Assembly: GCF_016756535.1 (NCBI RefSeq) | Contig: NZ_AP023247.1 | Location: forward strand, 4,402,501 to 4,466,500 | Reading direction: 5' to 3' | Origin: Mesorhizobium sp. 131-2-1 | GTDB taxonomy: Bacteria > Pseudomonadota > Alphaproteobacteria > Rhizobiales > Rhizobiaceae | Length of the DNA: 64,000 nucleotides | Shown here: positions 48,931 through 57,786 of the stretch, in pieces | Position numbering within the stretch: position 1 is the stretch's first letter | Layout: each line of letters opens with the position of its first letter | Made by a program: the position numbers and the translations under genes | Notes under the pieces: generated by a model | What the model was told of the DNA's origin: nothing | Database searches by the model: none | Seen by the model: only the letters and a program-made list of their open reading frames with translations

Positions 48931-50136
48931 TCATCGGGCCATCTTCCCGCCCTGTGCCACCACCTTGCCCGCCCGGTACACCGTCCGCTCCTTCGGCACC
49001 GCCACCACCGCCTCCGGCACATGCGCGGCGTACATGACCACGAAATCCGCCCTGGCGCCCACCACGATACCATATCCCTCCAGCCCCAGCGCCTTTGCGC
49101 CGGCGTGGCTCACCACGTCAAAGGCGGCTTCCAGTTCCCAATCCTCGTAGAATCCGGAGCGGTAGCCGATCATGTTGGCGCGGTTCATCATGTCGCCGTC
49201 GCCATAGGGCCACCAGGAATCGCGGATGTTGTCGGAGCCGCTGAACACGGTGACGCCGGCCTTGCGCAGTGCCGCCACCGGCGGGAAGGCATGGTTGCCT
49301 GGCGCATTGGTCATGATGGCGACGCCGGCGGCGGCGAGCATGCCGCCGACCCTGGCCAGCGCGTCGGCCGGGATGTCGCCCAGCGCGTAGGCGTGGCTGA
49401 CGGCGACCTTGCCTGCCATGCCCAAGGCCTTCGTCCGCGCGGCGATCTCCTCGATCTGGAACAGGCCGAGCATGCCGCCATCGTGCAGGTGGATGTCGAC
49501 GCCAACGCCATGCTTTTCGGCCAACCCGAACACCACGTCGAGATGGGCGCTCACGTCGCGGTCGAAGCTCGCGGGGTCGAGCCCGCCGACGAGGTCGCAG
49601 CCGAGCTTCAGCGCCTCGTCCAAAAGCTCCGGCGTGCCGGGCGACGACAGGATGCCGCTTTGCGGGAAGGCAACGAGCTGGATGTCGATCCGCTCGCGGT
49701 ATTTTTCACGCACCGCGAGGATCACCTCGAGGTGCTTCAGACCGACCGAGCCGTCGACCATGACGTGGCTGCGCATGGCAAGGCTGCCGTGGCCGATGCA
49801 GAGCTCGAGCTGGTTTTTCGCGCGCTCCGCCATCGGGGCCGCGGCGGCAAGATTCCGCGCCTGGAAGGCGACGCGCTCGCGCACGTCGAAACCGTTGGTG
49901 CAAGGAATGTGCGGGCGCCAGGCATCGCCATAGAAGGAGGTGTCGAGATGGATATGCCCCTCGACGAAACCCGGCAACACGAGCTGGCCGCCGAGATCGG
50001 TGCCGGCGGACGGAGCGGCGCCGGCGGCTGGAGCGGAAGCGGGCATGATGGCGCTGAAGCGGCCGTCCACCACGTGAAGATCGGCCAGCGAGCCATCGGC
50101 CAGCCTGGCGTTGCGGAAAATCGTCTGTTCGGTCAC
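48931..50136 (-). CDS. Cytosine-deaminase-type amidohydrolase
   Basis: The 401-residue metal-dependent hydrolase has PGFVEGHIHLDTSFYGD (HxH metal site), GVGVDIHLHDGG, AVSHAYALGDI and SGSDNIRDSWWPYGDGDM with the catalytic Asp, as in cytosine deaminase and N-isopropylammelide hydrolase. The substrate is probably an amino-substituted heterocycle. Start ATG 50136 fits the family. Monocistronic. Confidence 0.85.
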   Translation of the reverse strand: MTEQTIFRNARLADGSLADLHVVDGRFSAIMPASAPAAGAAPSAGTDLGGQLVLPGFVEGHIHLDTSFYGDAWRPHIPCTNGFDVRERVAFQARNLAAAAPMAERAKNQLELCIGHGSLAMRSHVMVDGSVGLKHLEVILAVREKYRERIDIQLVAFPQSGILSSPGTPELLDEALKLGCDLVGGLDPASFDRDVSAHLDVVFGLAEKHGVGVDIHLHDGGMLGLFQIEEIAARTKALGMAGKVAVSHAYALGDIPADALARVGGMLAAAGVAIMTNAPGNHAFPPVAALRKAGVTVFSGSDNIRDSWWPYGDGDMMNRANMIGYRSGFYEDWELEAAFDVVSHAGAKALGLEGYGIVVGARADFVVMYAAHVPEAVVAVPKERTVYRAGKVVAQGGKMAR

Positions 50137-50622
50137 GGGCGCCGTCCGGTCTGGTCGAAGCGCCAGTCGTCGCCGCTGGGCCGGCCGAGGTCAATGCGGT
50201 GAGGCGTAGAAACTGTTTCTTGGCGATGGCGCAACCGCCGATCGCCAAGTTCGCGTCAGGGTGGCAAGTTCCGAGCTCGAATCCGCATAATCGCGCTGGC
50301 ATATTCCGCTATCGCGGAAGTTCCGGTTCGCTCCCGATATGCGATGGTGTTTTCGCGGCGGTACGAGCCGCCCTGGTCGACGCGGGCCCGAAAGCACCCC
50401 AACATGCGCCCCCGCGGCCCCGTCGACCACGGCCGGCTCACTTCAGAACTACGCTGCGCCATCGGCATGGCGCGGCCCGTGAAGGTTTTCGTTGCGCTTG
50501 GTTCCCGGAATGTCCACTGGACGTTCCGCAATATTATCCAATTCGAAAATGCCAAGGGCAACAGCGACGGCATAAGTGGTGGCAGCCCCCGCTCCGCCGG
50601 CTGAGATATTGATAACATGCCC
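50137..50622. other. Intergenic region with 15-bp hairpin
   Basis: These 486 bp have no convincing gene. Near the right end GCTCCGCCGGCTGAG (50591-50605) pairs perfectly with 50622-50636 across the last codons of the next gene. No T-run follows, so its role in ending the leftward transcript is uncertain. A/T-rich patches near 50290-50340 and 50525-50560 may be promoter remnants. Confidence 0.5.
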
Positions 50623-51111
50623 TCAGCCGGCGGAGCCGCTCGTTGCGAAGGTTCCCGTCGCGAAGGCACGGGCAAACTCAGCCGTCAGTTCGCCATACTC
50701 CTCCATCGCAGGCAGCGCCGCGTAGCTGTGCACCGCGGGCGTCGTTGCCCAGGGCAATTTCTCGCTGGTCCAGGTCTCGATGAAGGGCGTGAACCAGCCT
50801 GGATCGTCGAGCATGGTCGGGCGCAGATTGACGAACCAGTCGAGCCCCTCGGGCCGGGTGAACATCCAGCTCATGCAATGCGGGCAGAAATAGTGCCGCG
50901 AGGCGCCGTGCAGCCCGCCGATCACCGGCTCGCCTTGGGCAACCTCGAAAGCCTCGCTGGGGATCGCCGCGCTCAGCGAATAGGCGCTGGCCGACATACG
51001 CTGGCAGCCGGTGCAATGGCAGGCCATGGTCAACAATGGCGGCGCGGTGATCCGCAGCCGAACGCGGCCGCAGCGGCATCCGCCTTCGGCGGGCAGGTTG
51101 AGGCTTGGCAT
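50623..51111 (-). CDS. GFA-family (glutathione-dependent formaldehyde-activating-like) protein
   Basis: The 162-residue zinc protein has the Cys ligands of the family in GGCRCGRVRLRI, MACHCTGCQRMSASAYS and HYFCPHCMSWMF. Despite the name, many members do not catalyse the formaldehyde reaction. ATG 51111 is the start used by relatives. The 3' end is folded into a 15-bp hairpin. Confidence 0.85.
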   Translation of the reverse strand: MPSLNLPAEGGCRCGRVRLRITAPPLLTMACHCTGCQRMSASAYSLSAAIPSEAFEVAQGEPVIGGLHGASRHYFCPHCMSWMFTRPEGLDWFVNLRPTMLDDPGWFTPFIETWTSEKLPWATTPAVHSYAALPAMEEYGELTAEFARAFATGTFATSGSAG

Positions 51112-51169
51112 GGTGGGTCTCCCTCGGGGTTGGTTGAAGGGCACCCCCTTCTCCCCTCTGGGAGAAGGT

Positions 51170-51712
51170 TCAGCGTCCGCTCAGCGAGGCCGCCGTCGCC
51201 AGCTTCGCGCCGGCCGCTTCGAAAGCCACATTGTGGCGGGCGATGATTTCGGCCGCGCTCTCGGCGGGGGTGTCGAGCGTCGAGTGCGCGTCGGACACCA
51301 CGGTGACGCCGAGGCCGCGCGCCATCGCGCCCTTCACGGTCGCCGCCACGCAGAAGTCGCTCTGCGCGCCAAGCAGGATGACCGCGCCGGCGCCCTGCCC
51401 GGCAACCCATCCGCCGAGCGCGGCATTGGAGAAGGCATCGCCGACCGTCTTGCCGAAGGTCGGCTCGTCGGCGTCCTGGCCGAGCGCCGGCCATACCGGC
51501 CAGCCGCTGGCGCCCGGCGCCAGCGGATCGCCTTGCGGCCCGTCATGGCGGATGAAGGCGACCTTGCGGCCGGACCTGCGCGCCCAGCCGATGACCGCGC
51601 GGGCGCGCGCGACGATGCCGTCGGCATCATGGATCGGCGGTTCGAAGCGGCCGTCGAACATGCCGGTCTGGAGGTCGATGACGATGAGCGGAGCGAGGCT
51701 GGAATCTGGCAT
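51170..51712 (-). CDS. Isochorismatase-family cysteine hydrolase
   Basis: The 180-residue product has the catalytic Asp in IVIDLQTGMFDG, Lys in TFGKTVGDAF and the nucleophile Cys in GAQSDFCVAATVKGAM. Members hydrolyse amides or similar bonds, for example nicotinamide, N-carbamoyl compounds or isochorismate; which one is not shown here. The type-1 repeat lies upstream. Confidence 0.87.
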   Translation of the reverse strand: MPDSSLAPLIVIDLQTGMFDGRFEPPIHDADGIVARARAVIGWARRSGRKVAFIRHDGPQGDPLAPGASGWPVWPALGQDADEPTFGKTVGDAFSNAALGGWVAGQGAGAVILLGAQSDFCVAATVKGAMARGLGVTVVSDAHSTLDTPAESAAEIIARHNVAFEAAGAKLATAASLSGR

Positions 51713-51762
51713 GGGCGCGAAGATAGCGTGGGGGATGGGAGGGTCAAGGATCAAAGCCCTTC

Positions 51763-51950
51763 CCTTCTCCCCCTGTGGGAGAAGGTGGATCGGCGCGCAG
51801 CGCCGAGACGGATGAGGGGTGCCGGAAGAAATGAGACGTGCGAAAAATCAAACGATTTCCGATGCTTAATTGTTCAAGTTCGAGCTCCGTCCAGCACCCC
51901 TCATCCGTCCGAGCTGCGCTCGGCCACCTTCTCCCACAGGGGGAGAAGGA
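51763..51950. repeat. Type-1 intergenic palindrome, copy D
   Basis: A full copy with CCTTCTCCCCCTGTGGGAG, CGGCGCGCAGCGCCG, GGATGAGGGGTGC, unique middle, GCACCCCTCATCC, CCGAGCTGCGCTCGG and the closing CTTCTCCCACAGGGGGAGAA. The middle is unrelated to those of the other copies. Confidence 0.9.
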
Positions 51951-51963
51951 AAGGCCGCGCCCC

Positions 51964-53991
51964 TCACCCGATCCCGCCGGTCACCGCATAGGCGCCGGCG
52001 GCGCGGCCGTCGGGAAAGCGCACGACTGCCGTGACGATCGAGCCGTAGGAGCCGCGCCAGATGCTGTGGAAGGCCTGATGCACCGAAGCGGGCACAAGGA
52101 CGCGGCCGGTGTGGCGACCGCCGTCCAGTCGCATCGTCAGCGGCTCGCCGTTGACGTGAACCTTGAGGCTTGCGGCAGCAGCGTCGCCCGCATCGATGTC
52201 CAGCGTGACGACGATCTCGTCAGTGTCGCCGACATGAATGGTCTCGGCGGTGAGGCTCACGGCAAGTGGCATCTCACCGGTCCGGGCGGAAGCGGCGGCG
52301 CCCGTCCCGTCCGCCGCAAACACATCGTCGGCCAGCGCCGGCGTGCGCGGCGGGGTGGTGCGGCGGCTCGTGGAGCGCTCGTAGTCGCCGGCCATCCGAA
52401 GCAGCGCTGTATCCTCATAGGCCTTGCCGGCGAAGGTCAGCCCCACGGGCATGCCGATGTCGGCCATGGTGCCCATCGGCACGGTGACCGTCGGGATGCC
52501 AAGATGCCGCCACACCAGATTGCCATTGGCGACCCAGGTGCCGTTGCGCCAGGCAAGCGCGGCGGACGCGTCGTTGACGTCGGCATCGGCCGAGCCGACA
52601 TCGGCGGCGGCGGGCAGCACCACGGCGTCGAGCCCGTGCGCGTCCAGCCAGTCCTCGAAATCGACGCGCCGCGTTTCCTCCAGTCCCTTGAGCCCGGCTT
52701 CCATCGCCGCGATGCGCTCGAACGGCGTCACGCCCTGCCTCGCCCGCTCGACATAGTCGGCAAGGTCGAAGCCGTCGTCGCCATAGCGGTCGGGCAGCGC
52801 GCCCGGCGGCGGCGGGAAGATTTTTGCTCCGTCGACCGAGGCGAGATCGGGAAGTACGGGATCGGCGTTGGCGCGCAAAAAATCGTCCCACGACCAGATG
52901 CAAAGGTCCCAGATCTCGCGCTCGGCAAAATCCTCAGGCACCAGCCCGCGCTCGACCATGGTTTTCGCACCGGGACGGTCGCGCTCGTAGTTGGAGACGA
53001 CGGGGAAGTCGACCTCGATCAGCTCGGCGCCGAGCGCCTCGAGGTCGCGCGCGGCTTGCCGCCAGAGGTCGAGCACCGAGGCCCGGGTCTCGATCGGCTT
53101 TGCCGCGTCCGCGTCGCGGCCGATATACATTTTCGGCACGCCGAGCCGCTTGCCCTTCAGCGCGCCCGCCAGCGCCAGCCCGGCGTAGCTTGGCGGCCGG
53201 AGCGCCGAGGCTTTCGGGATCGTCACCCAGGGCTGCACGCGCCAGAAATCGCCCCGCGTTTCGGCATCGTCGGCGACGATCACGTCGAGCAGCTCCAGCA
53301 TGTCGGCGACGCAGCGCGTGTGCGGCACCACCACATCCATGGTCGGCACCAGCGGCCAGTTTCCCCTGACGGAGATCATCCCGCGCGAGGGCGTATAGGC
53401 GACCAGCGCGTTGTTGGAAGCCGGCGCGCGGCCGGACGACCAGGTTTCCTCGCCGAGGCCGAAGGCGGCGAAGCTGGCGGCGGTGGCGGTGCCGGACCCG
53501 TTGGAGGAACCGGAGCCGAAGGCGGCGGTCAGATAATCGGCATTGTAGGGGCTTTCGGCGCGGCCATAGACGCCGCGCTGCATGCCGCCATTGGCCATCG
53601 GCGGCATGTTGGTGAGCCCGATCAAAACCGCGCCGCCGGCGCGCAGGCGCGCTATGGTGAAGGCGTCCTCATTGGGCACCAGATGCTCGAAGGCGGGCGA
53701 GCCGGCGGCGACCGTCAGGCCGGCCACCTTGTAGCTGTCCTTGGCGGTGTAGGGGATGCCGTCGAGGGGGCCCAGCGTGGCGCCCGCCCGGCGGCGTCGG
53801 TCGGACGCCGCGGCCTCCGCGTACATGTCGGGGTTGAGCACCGGCACGGCGTTGAGCGTAATGCCGTGGCGGTCGTAGTGGGCGATGCGCCGGAGATACG
53901 CCCCGACCAGTTCGACGCTGGTGACGGTGCCCGCCTGCAGCGCGCGGCGCAGGTCGGCGATCGAGGCTTCGACGAGGTGGAGGTCGGTCAT
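51964..53991 (-). CDS. Amidase-signature family amidase with C-terminal extension
   Basis: The 675-residue enzyme has the amidase-signature Lys in YTAKDSYKVAG near residue 88, the Ser-rich region FGSGSSNGSGTATAASFAAF and the nucleophile region GEETWSSGRAPASNNALV. Later AALAWRNGTWVANGNLVWRH matches the end of the domain. About 130 further residues (after TSRRTTPPRTPALADDVF) form a beta-rich domain not present in ordinary members (usually 450-520 residues). The substrate is unknown. Confidence 0.83.
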   Translation of the reverse strand: MTDLHLVEASIADLRRALQAGTVTSVELVGAYLRRIAHYDRHGITLNAVPVLNPDMYAEAAASDRRRRAGATLGPLDGIPYTAKDSYKVAGLTVAAGSPAFEHLVPNEDAFTIARLRAGGAVLIGLTNMPPMANGGMQRGVYGRAESPYNADYLTAAFGSGSSNGSGTATAASFAAFGLGEETWSSGRAPASNNALVAYTPSRGMISVRGNWPLVPTMDVVVPHTRCVADMLELLDVIVADDAETRGDFWRVQPWVTIPKASALRPPSYAGLALAGALKGKRLGVPKMYIGRDADAAKPIETRASVLDLWRQAARDLEALGAELIEVDFPVVSNYERDRPGAKTMVERGLVPEDFAEREIWDLCIWSWDDFLRANADPVLPDLASVDGAKIFPPPPGALPDRYGDDGFDLADYVERARQGVTPFERIAAMEAGLKGLEETRRVDFEDWLDAHGLDAVVLPAAADVGSADADVNDASAALAWRNGTWVANGNLVWRHLGIPTVTVPMGTMADIGMPVGLTFAGKAYEDTALLRMAGDYERSTSRRTTPPRTPALADDVFAADGTGAAASARTGEMPLAVSLTAETIHVGDTDEIVVTLDIDAGDAAAASLKVHVNGEPLTMRLDGGRHTGRVLVPASVHQAFHSIWRGSYGSIVTAVVRFPDGRAAGAYAVTGGIG

Positions 53992-54107
53992 GGTGTAGCT
54001 CGGGTGGCGTTCCGTCACCTCTGCCCTGTGGGGCATCTTCCCCACAAGGGGTAGATCGAAGCTCACGCAGGTTCTCGCAAATCGCTGAGCGTTGTGGGCA
54101 ATTCGTC

Positions 54108-55301
54108 TCACAGAGTCTTGCTGTCGAACTGGCCGTTTTCCTTCATGAGCTCCAGATGGGTCTTGGCCGCGGCGTTGCCGTGCTCCGCCGCCTTGAAGAA
54201 CCATTTGGCGGCTTCCTGGTAGTTCGGCTTTCCGTCGACCCCGCGATAGTAGAGCGTGCCCAGACTAAACTCAGCGTCAACATTTCCAGCCTTCGCCGCT
54301 TCCAGCCACCAGATCTCGGCGGCTTTGTCGTCCCTGGGGGTGCCTTCGCCGTTGGCATAGGCGTAAGCCACATACATTTTAGCTGAAACATCCCCCTGCT
54401 TCGCCGCTTTGAGCCACCACGAAACGGCATTGGTATCGCTCTGAGTCAAGCCGTATCCTTTTGAATAGGCGACGCCCAGATTCAGCTGCGCATACGCGTC
54501 GCCTTGGTTCGCCGCCTTCAGCCACCACGACGCTGCCTCTGTCTCACTCCTGGTAACACCCTTGCCCGCCGAAAAGGCATAGCCCAGCGCCGACTGCGCC
54601 GGGATGTTACCTTGCTCGGCCGCTCTGCGGTACCAGACAACAGCTTGGGCATCATCATTTCCGACCCCGCTGCCTAGCGCATAAGCATTGCCGACGGCGA
54701 CTTGTGCGTCGACCTGACCACGCTCAGCGGCCTTCATCCACCATTCGAATGCTTTGTTGAAGTCCTGATCGACGCCGTGGCCGCGTGCATAAAGCGTGCC
54801 GAGCAAACTCTGCCCGTTTGGCTCTCCCTTGTCGGCGGCTTTTCTTACCCAAGTCGCCGCAATCTTGTCGTCCCTCTCCACACCTTCGCCAACGTAGTAG
54901 GCGCGACCGATACCGTAGGCAGCTTGGGCGCTTCCTCCATCTGCGGCCTTCCGCCACCAGTAGAGAGCCTGCTGGCGACTTTGCGCGACGCCATGGCCTT
55001 GCCAGTACAGGCCCCCGAGACCATACTGGGCGCCGGAATTACCCATATTCGCCAGTAAAGAAAGCTGGCGATACTCTTCCGCATAGTCCTTTGCCAGGTT
55101 GGCGGCTTGTGCCTTCCTTATCGCGGACCACTGCTGGTAGTAATTCAGGGCGGGCCCAAACAGCACGAAGCCAGCCAGAACGACTAAGGCGAGGCACAGC
55201 ATCAGCCCGGGACGCGGCCTGCGCGCGCTATAGACTTCCGTTTGTGACCTCGGCGGCCATTCAAAATTGCTCAAGACCACCAGCCCATTTGCGACCAACA
55301 A
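54108..55301 (-). CDS. Membrane-anchored Sel1-repeat protein
   Basis: The 397-residue product has one hydrophobic helix (LMLCLALVVLAGFVLFGPAL) near residue 40 and then eight 36-residue Sel1 repeats with the pattern AQ-x2-LG-x2-Y-x2-G-x-GV, D-x-x-A-x-x-WW-x-KAA-x-x-G, plus a partial ninth. Such repeats form solenoids that bind partner proteins. With a cytoplasmic N-terminus, the repeats should be in the periplasm. It lies on the same strand and 55 bp after the WD40 gene. Confidence 0.87.
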   Translation of the reverse strand: MLVANGLVVLSNFEWPPRSQTEVYSARRPRPGLMLCLALVVLAGFVLFGPALNYYQQWSAIRKAQAANLAKDYAEEYRQLSLLANMGNSGAQYGLGGLYWQGHGVAQSRQQALYWWRKAADGGSAQAAYGIGRAYYVGEGVERDDKIAATWVRKAADKGEPNGQSLLGTLYARGHGVDQDFNKAFEWWMKAAERGQVDAQVAVGNAYALGSGVGNDDAQAVVWYRRAAEQGNIPAQSALGYAFSAGKGVTRSETEAASWWLKAANQGDAYAQLNLGVAYSKGYGLTQSDTNAVSWWLKAAKQGDVSAKMYVAYAYANGEGTPRDDKAAEIWWLEAAKAGNVDAEFSLGTLYYRGVDGKPNYQEAAKWFFKAAEHGNAAAKTHLELMKENGQFDSKTL

Positions 55302-55356
55302 TAGTCAGTAGCGCAAGATTGGCTGCTGTGAAATATCCGCAGCGCTGGATACCACG

Positions 55357-56949
55357 CTACTCCGGCGCCCCAGCAAACAACACCACGCCATCGCCGCCCG
55401 CCGCCGGCCAGTCGCGGATGGTGCGGTCGTAACCTCCGGTCAGCAGCGTGCCGTCGGCGGCGAAGGCGACGGCGTAGATCGGCCCGGTGCCGGGATCGAA
55501 CTCGGCGATCTGGTCGCCGGTGTCCATGTTCCAGATCCGCGCCGTGCCGTCGAGCGAGACCGACGCCAGCCGCTTGCCGTCAGGAGACAGCGCGATTTCA
55601 TAGACGGTGCCGGAATGGCCCTCGAAGCGGCGGATCTCCTTGAAGGTGTCGAGATCCCAGAGCTTGATCGTGTGGTCGCCGCTGCCGGTCACCGCATGAT
55701 GCCCGTCGGCGGTGAAGACCGCGCCGTAGGTGCCCTGCTCGTGCCCGTACCAGCTGCGCAGCAGCTTGCCCGACGCCATGTCCCAGAGCTTGAGCTCGCC
55801 GTCGATGCTGCCCGATAGTGCTTTCGTGCCGTCGGGCGAGACGGCGACCGCGCTCACCGACCAGTCGTGGCCGGGCAGCACATGCAGCACGCCGCCCTTT
55901 TCGAGATCCCAGGCGATGACGGCGCCGGTGTCGTGGCCGCTGACGGCCACCTTGCCGTCGGGGCTGATCGCAAGGTTCCTGGCGCCGCCATTCTGGCCCG
56001 CCGAAAAGACATGCAGCACCGCGCCGTCGGCAAGGTTCCGCAGCACGATCTCACCGTCGTCGCCGGCGGTCAGCGCGCTTTTCCCGTCGGGCATGAACAG
56101 CGCCGTGCGCGCCATGTCCTTGTGCTCGCCCAGATTGCGGATCAACCGCTTGCCGTCGATGTCCCAGAGCTTGATCATGCGATCGGTGCTGGCGCTCATC
56201 ACCTCGCGCCCGTCCCGCGACACCGCCAGCCAGACGACGGCGTCGCGATGGCCGTCGGACCGGGTCGGCAGTGGCGGCGGCGCCGGCGGCGGCGGAGCGA
56301 CGGTCTCGGGCGGTGAAGCCACCTGCGGTGGCGGAGCCGGTTCCGGTGGCAAGGAGGTCCCGGGTGGCGCAGCGGGAGGCGCGAGCGCGGTCTTCGGCGG
56401 CTCGGCAGGCGGCGAAGCCGGCACGACCGGTGGCGGACTTGCCGGCGCCGGCGTTGCCGGAGGCGGCGTCTTTGCCGCCTGTTCCGGTGGCGCGGGAGCT
56501 GGAACGGGGGCAGCCGGCGGCGGTGTTATCGGGGTCGGCGGCGCGCTGGCGAGATCCTGTCCGCCCTTGGGTTCGTTCGCCACCTCGCCCGAGCCCCGCC
56601 ACGGCTGGTCGGCGAGCAGCGCCAGCACCGCGACCGCCGGCAGGACCTGAAAGAAGCGCCTGAGACCCGGCCGGCCCTGATCCTGCAGCTCCGCCGCCCG
56701 ACCGAACAGCGGCGTTCCGGCCTGATGCGCCGGCCGTCCCGGCAAAAGGCCGGCGAGGAACAGCAGCGCACCAAGCACCAGGGCGAGCGCGGCCACCAGG
56801 AAGCCGGTCAGCCGCGCGGAGGCGAAGTCGGCCAGCGGATGCGCGAGGCTCACGGCTCCGGTGGCCAAAAGCGGATAGGCATGGATCACGCAGGCGATGG
56901 CGGCCGCCAGCAAGGGAAGCGAGAGCAACCTGTCGATCGTTCTGTTCAT
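55357..56949 (-). CDS. Membrane-anchored WD40-repeat protein with Pro-rich linker
   Basis: The 530-residue product has N-terminal hydrophobic helices (about three, in the first ~120 residues), a ~100-residue Pro/Ala-rich linker and seven WD40 repeats from about residue 235 (DGHRDAVVWLAVSRDGREVM, then repeated LWD, SPDGK and GH motifs), making a beta-propeller. WD40 proteins of this kind are rare in Rhizobiales; they are protein-binding platforms. The propeller would be exposed outside the inner membrane. Likely linked to the Sel1 gene downstream. Confidence 0.85.
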   Translation of the reverse strand: MNRTIDRLLSLPLLAAAIACVIHAYPLLATGAVSLAHPLADFASARLTGFLVAALALVLGALLFLAGLLPGRPAHQAGTPLFGRAAELQDQGRPGLRRFFQVLPAVAVLALLADQPWRGSGEVANEPKGGQDLASAPPTPITPPPAAPVPAPAPPEQAAKTPPPATPAPASPPPVVPASPPAEPPKTALAPPAAPPGTSLPPEPAPPPQVASPPETVAPPPPAPPPLPTRSDGHRDAVVWLAVSRDGREVMSASTDRMIKLWDIDGKRLIRNLGEHKDMARTALFMPDGKSALTAGDDGEIVLRNLADGAVLHVFSAGQNGGARNLAISPDGKVAVSGHDTGAVIAWDLEKGGVLHVLPGHDWSVSAVAVSPDGTKALSGSIDGELKLWDMASGKLLRSWYGHEQGTYGAVFTADGHHAVTGSGDHTIKLWDLDTFKEIRRFEGHSGTVYEIALSPDGKRLASVSLDGTARIWNMDTGDQIAEFDPGTGPIYAVAFAADGTLLTGGYDRTIRDWPAAGGDGVVLFAGAPE

Positions 56950-57264
56950 AGGATGACCCCCGCCCTTCGTCCCATATCGGCATCCTAGCCCAGCTTCCCG
57001 CGCAGGCTAAGTGTCGGAAATCACACGCGCGGGAATAAATCCGTCGTCCGCGCTCCGCTCGGCAAAGCAGTGCGCTCTATCCGGCAGACCTTCGCGCCAG
57101 GCGACGTGACTATCCGGATGCGTGCAGTGTCTTTGATGCAACGCAACTGGGATAAAGGCAGAAGAAACACCGGATGCCCCAAGAATAGACTGCAGCATCG
57201 GTCGCCATGGTTGACAGAGGACGAGAGTCTGACATCATCCGTCCGCGTTAATGGAGAGTTGGAT
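56950..57264. other. Upstream region of the mini-gene array, candidate promoter
   Basis: No gene is seen in these 315 bp. TTGACA at 57211-57216 lies about 50 bp before the first mini-gene; 17 bp later only a weak CATCAT -10 is present. A longer open frame runs in phase into the first mini-gene but lacks coding character. Confidence 0.5.
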
Positions 57265-57360
57265 ATGAAGAAGACCTACGAGAAACCGGTCCTCCTCAAG
57301 AAGGACAGGCTTTCGGCGGTGACGGCGGGCAACGGCGGTTCCGCCCCCCCTCCGCAGTGA
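57265..57360 (+). CDS. RiPP-like precursor peptide 1 (31 residues)
   Basis: The peptide has a leader of 21 residues with YEKPVL (residues 5-10) and ending LSAVTA, and a short tail GNGGSAPPPQ. YxxPxL and Thr at the second-last leader position recall lasso-peptide leaders and the annotated putative RiPP precursors of mesorhizobia. The tail has no Asp or Glu for a lasso ring and no Cys or Ser/Thr pair for lanthipeptides, apart from one Ser. GGAGAG lies 6 nt upstream. First of four tandem copies; the modifying enzymes are not seen. Confidence 0.75.
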   Translation: MKKTYEKPVLLKKDRLSAVTAGNGGSAPPPQ

Positions 57361-57442
57361 TTTCAGCAGGCTAGCGCCCCCAGGCGTTGGCCCCATTGGA
57401 TACTATTGGATACTATTCAGGTGGACTATCGGAGGCCATGAA

Positions 57443-57538
57443 ATGAAGAGGACCTATGAGAAGCCGATCCTCCTCAAGAAGGACAGGCTTTCGGCGGTGA
57501 CGGCAGGCAACGGCGGCTCCGTGCTGGCTCCAGGCTGA
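57443..57538 (+). CDS. RiPP-like precursor peptide 2 (31 residues)
   Basis: The leader is the same as in peptide 1 apart from Arg3 and Ile9 (YEKPIL ... LSAVTA); the tail is GNGGSVLAPG. CGGAGG lies 7 nt before ATG 57443. A tandem repeat (TTGGATACTA twice) occurs upstream at 57397-57418. At DNA level the leader-encoding part is almost identical to that of peptides 1 and 3, while the tails differ. Confidence 0.75.
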   Translation: MKRTYEKPILLKKDRLSAVTAGNGGSVLAPG

Positions 57539-57608
57539 TTCAGGCGGCAAGAGCGCATGCTATAGACAGTGTTCGCCGCAGTAGTTCCGAACATCGGGGA
57601 GTTCTGGC

Positions 57609-57710
57609 ATGAAGAAGACCTATGAAAAGCCGGTGCTGGTCAAGAAGGACAGGCTTTCGGCGGTGACGGCGGGCAATGGCGGCTCCGGCCCCATCGGGCC
57701 GGTAGGCTGA
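57609..57710 (+). CDS. RiPP-like precursor peptide 3 (33 residues)
   Basis: The leader has YEKPVL and LSAVTA with a Val at position 11; the tail is GNGGSGPIGPVG, 12 residues. GGGGAG precedes ATG 57609. The gene is 70 bp after the second copy. The Gly/Pro-rich tail suggests a flexible peptide rather than a folded domain. Confidence 0.75.
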   Translation: MKKTYEKPVLVKKDRLSAVTAGNGGSGPIGPVG

Positions 57711-57786
57711 CGCGGCGCGACTGCGCCGAAGCATTGGTCAAGGACACGCGGCACATCCGCCTGGGCGTTTTTTTGAGGATTCGAGC

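Noticed and set aside
50199..50612. 137-codon open frame in the gap between amidohydrolase and GFA genes
   Set aside because: No ribosome binding site, biased Arg/Pro/His composition and no similarity; it looks like a chance frame.
57070..57360. 96-residue protein ending in precursor peptide 1
   Set aside because: The 65 residues before the conserved leader have no counterpart in the other three copies and no ribosome binding site. The short 31-residue frame starting at 57265 is supported by its copies.
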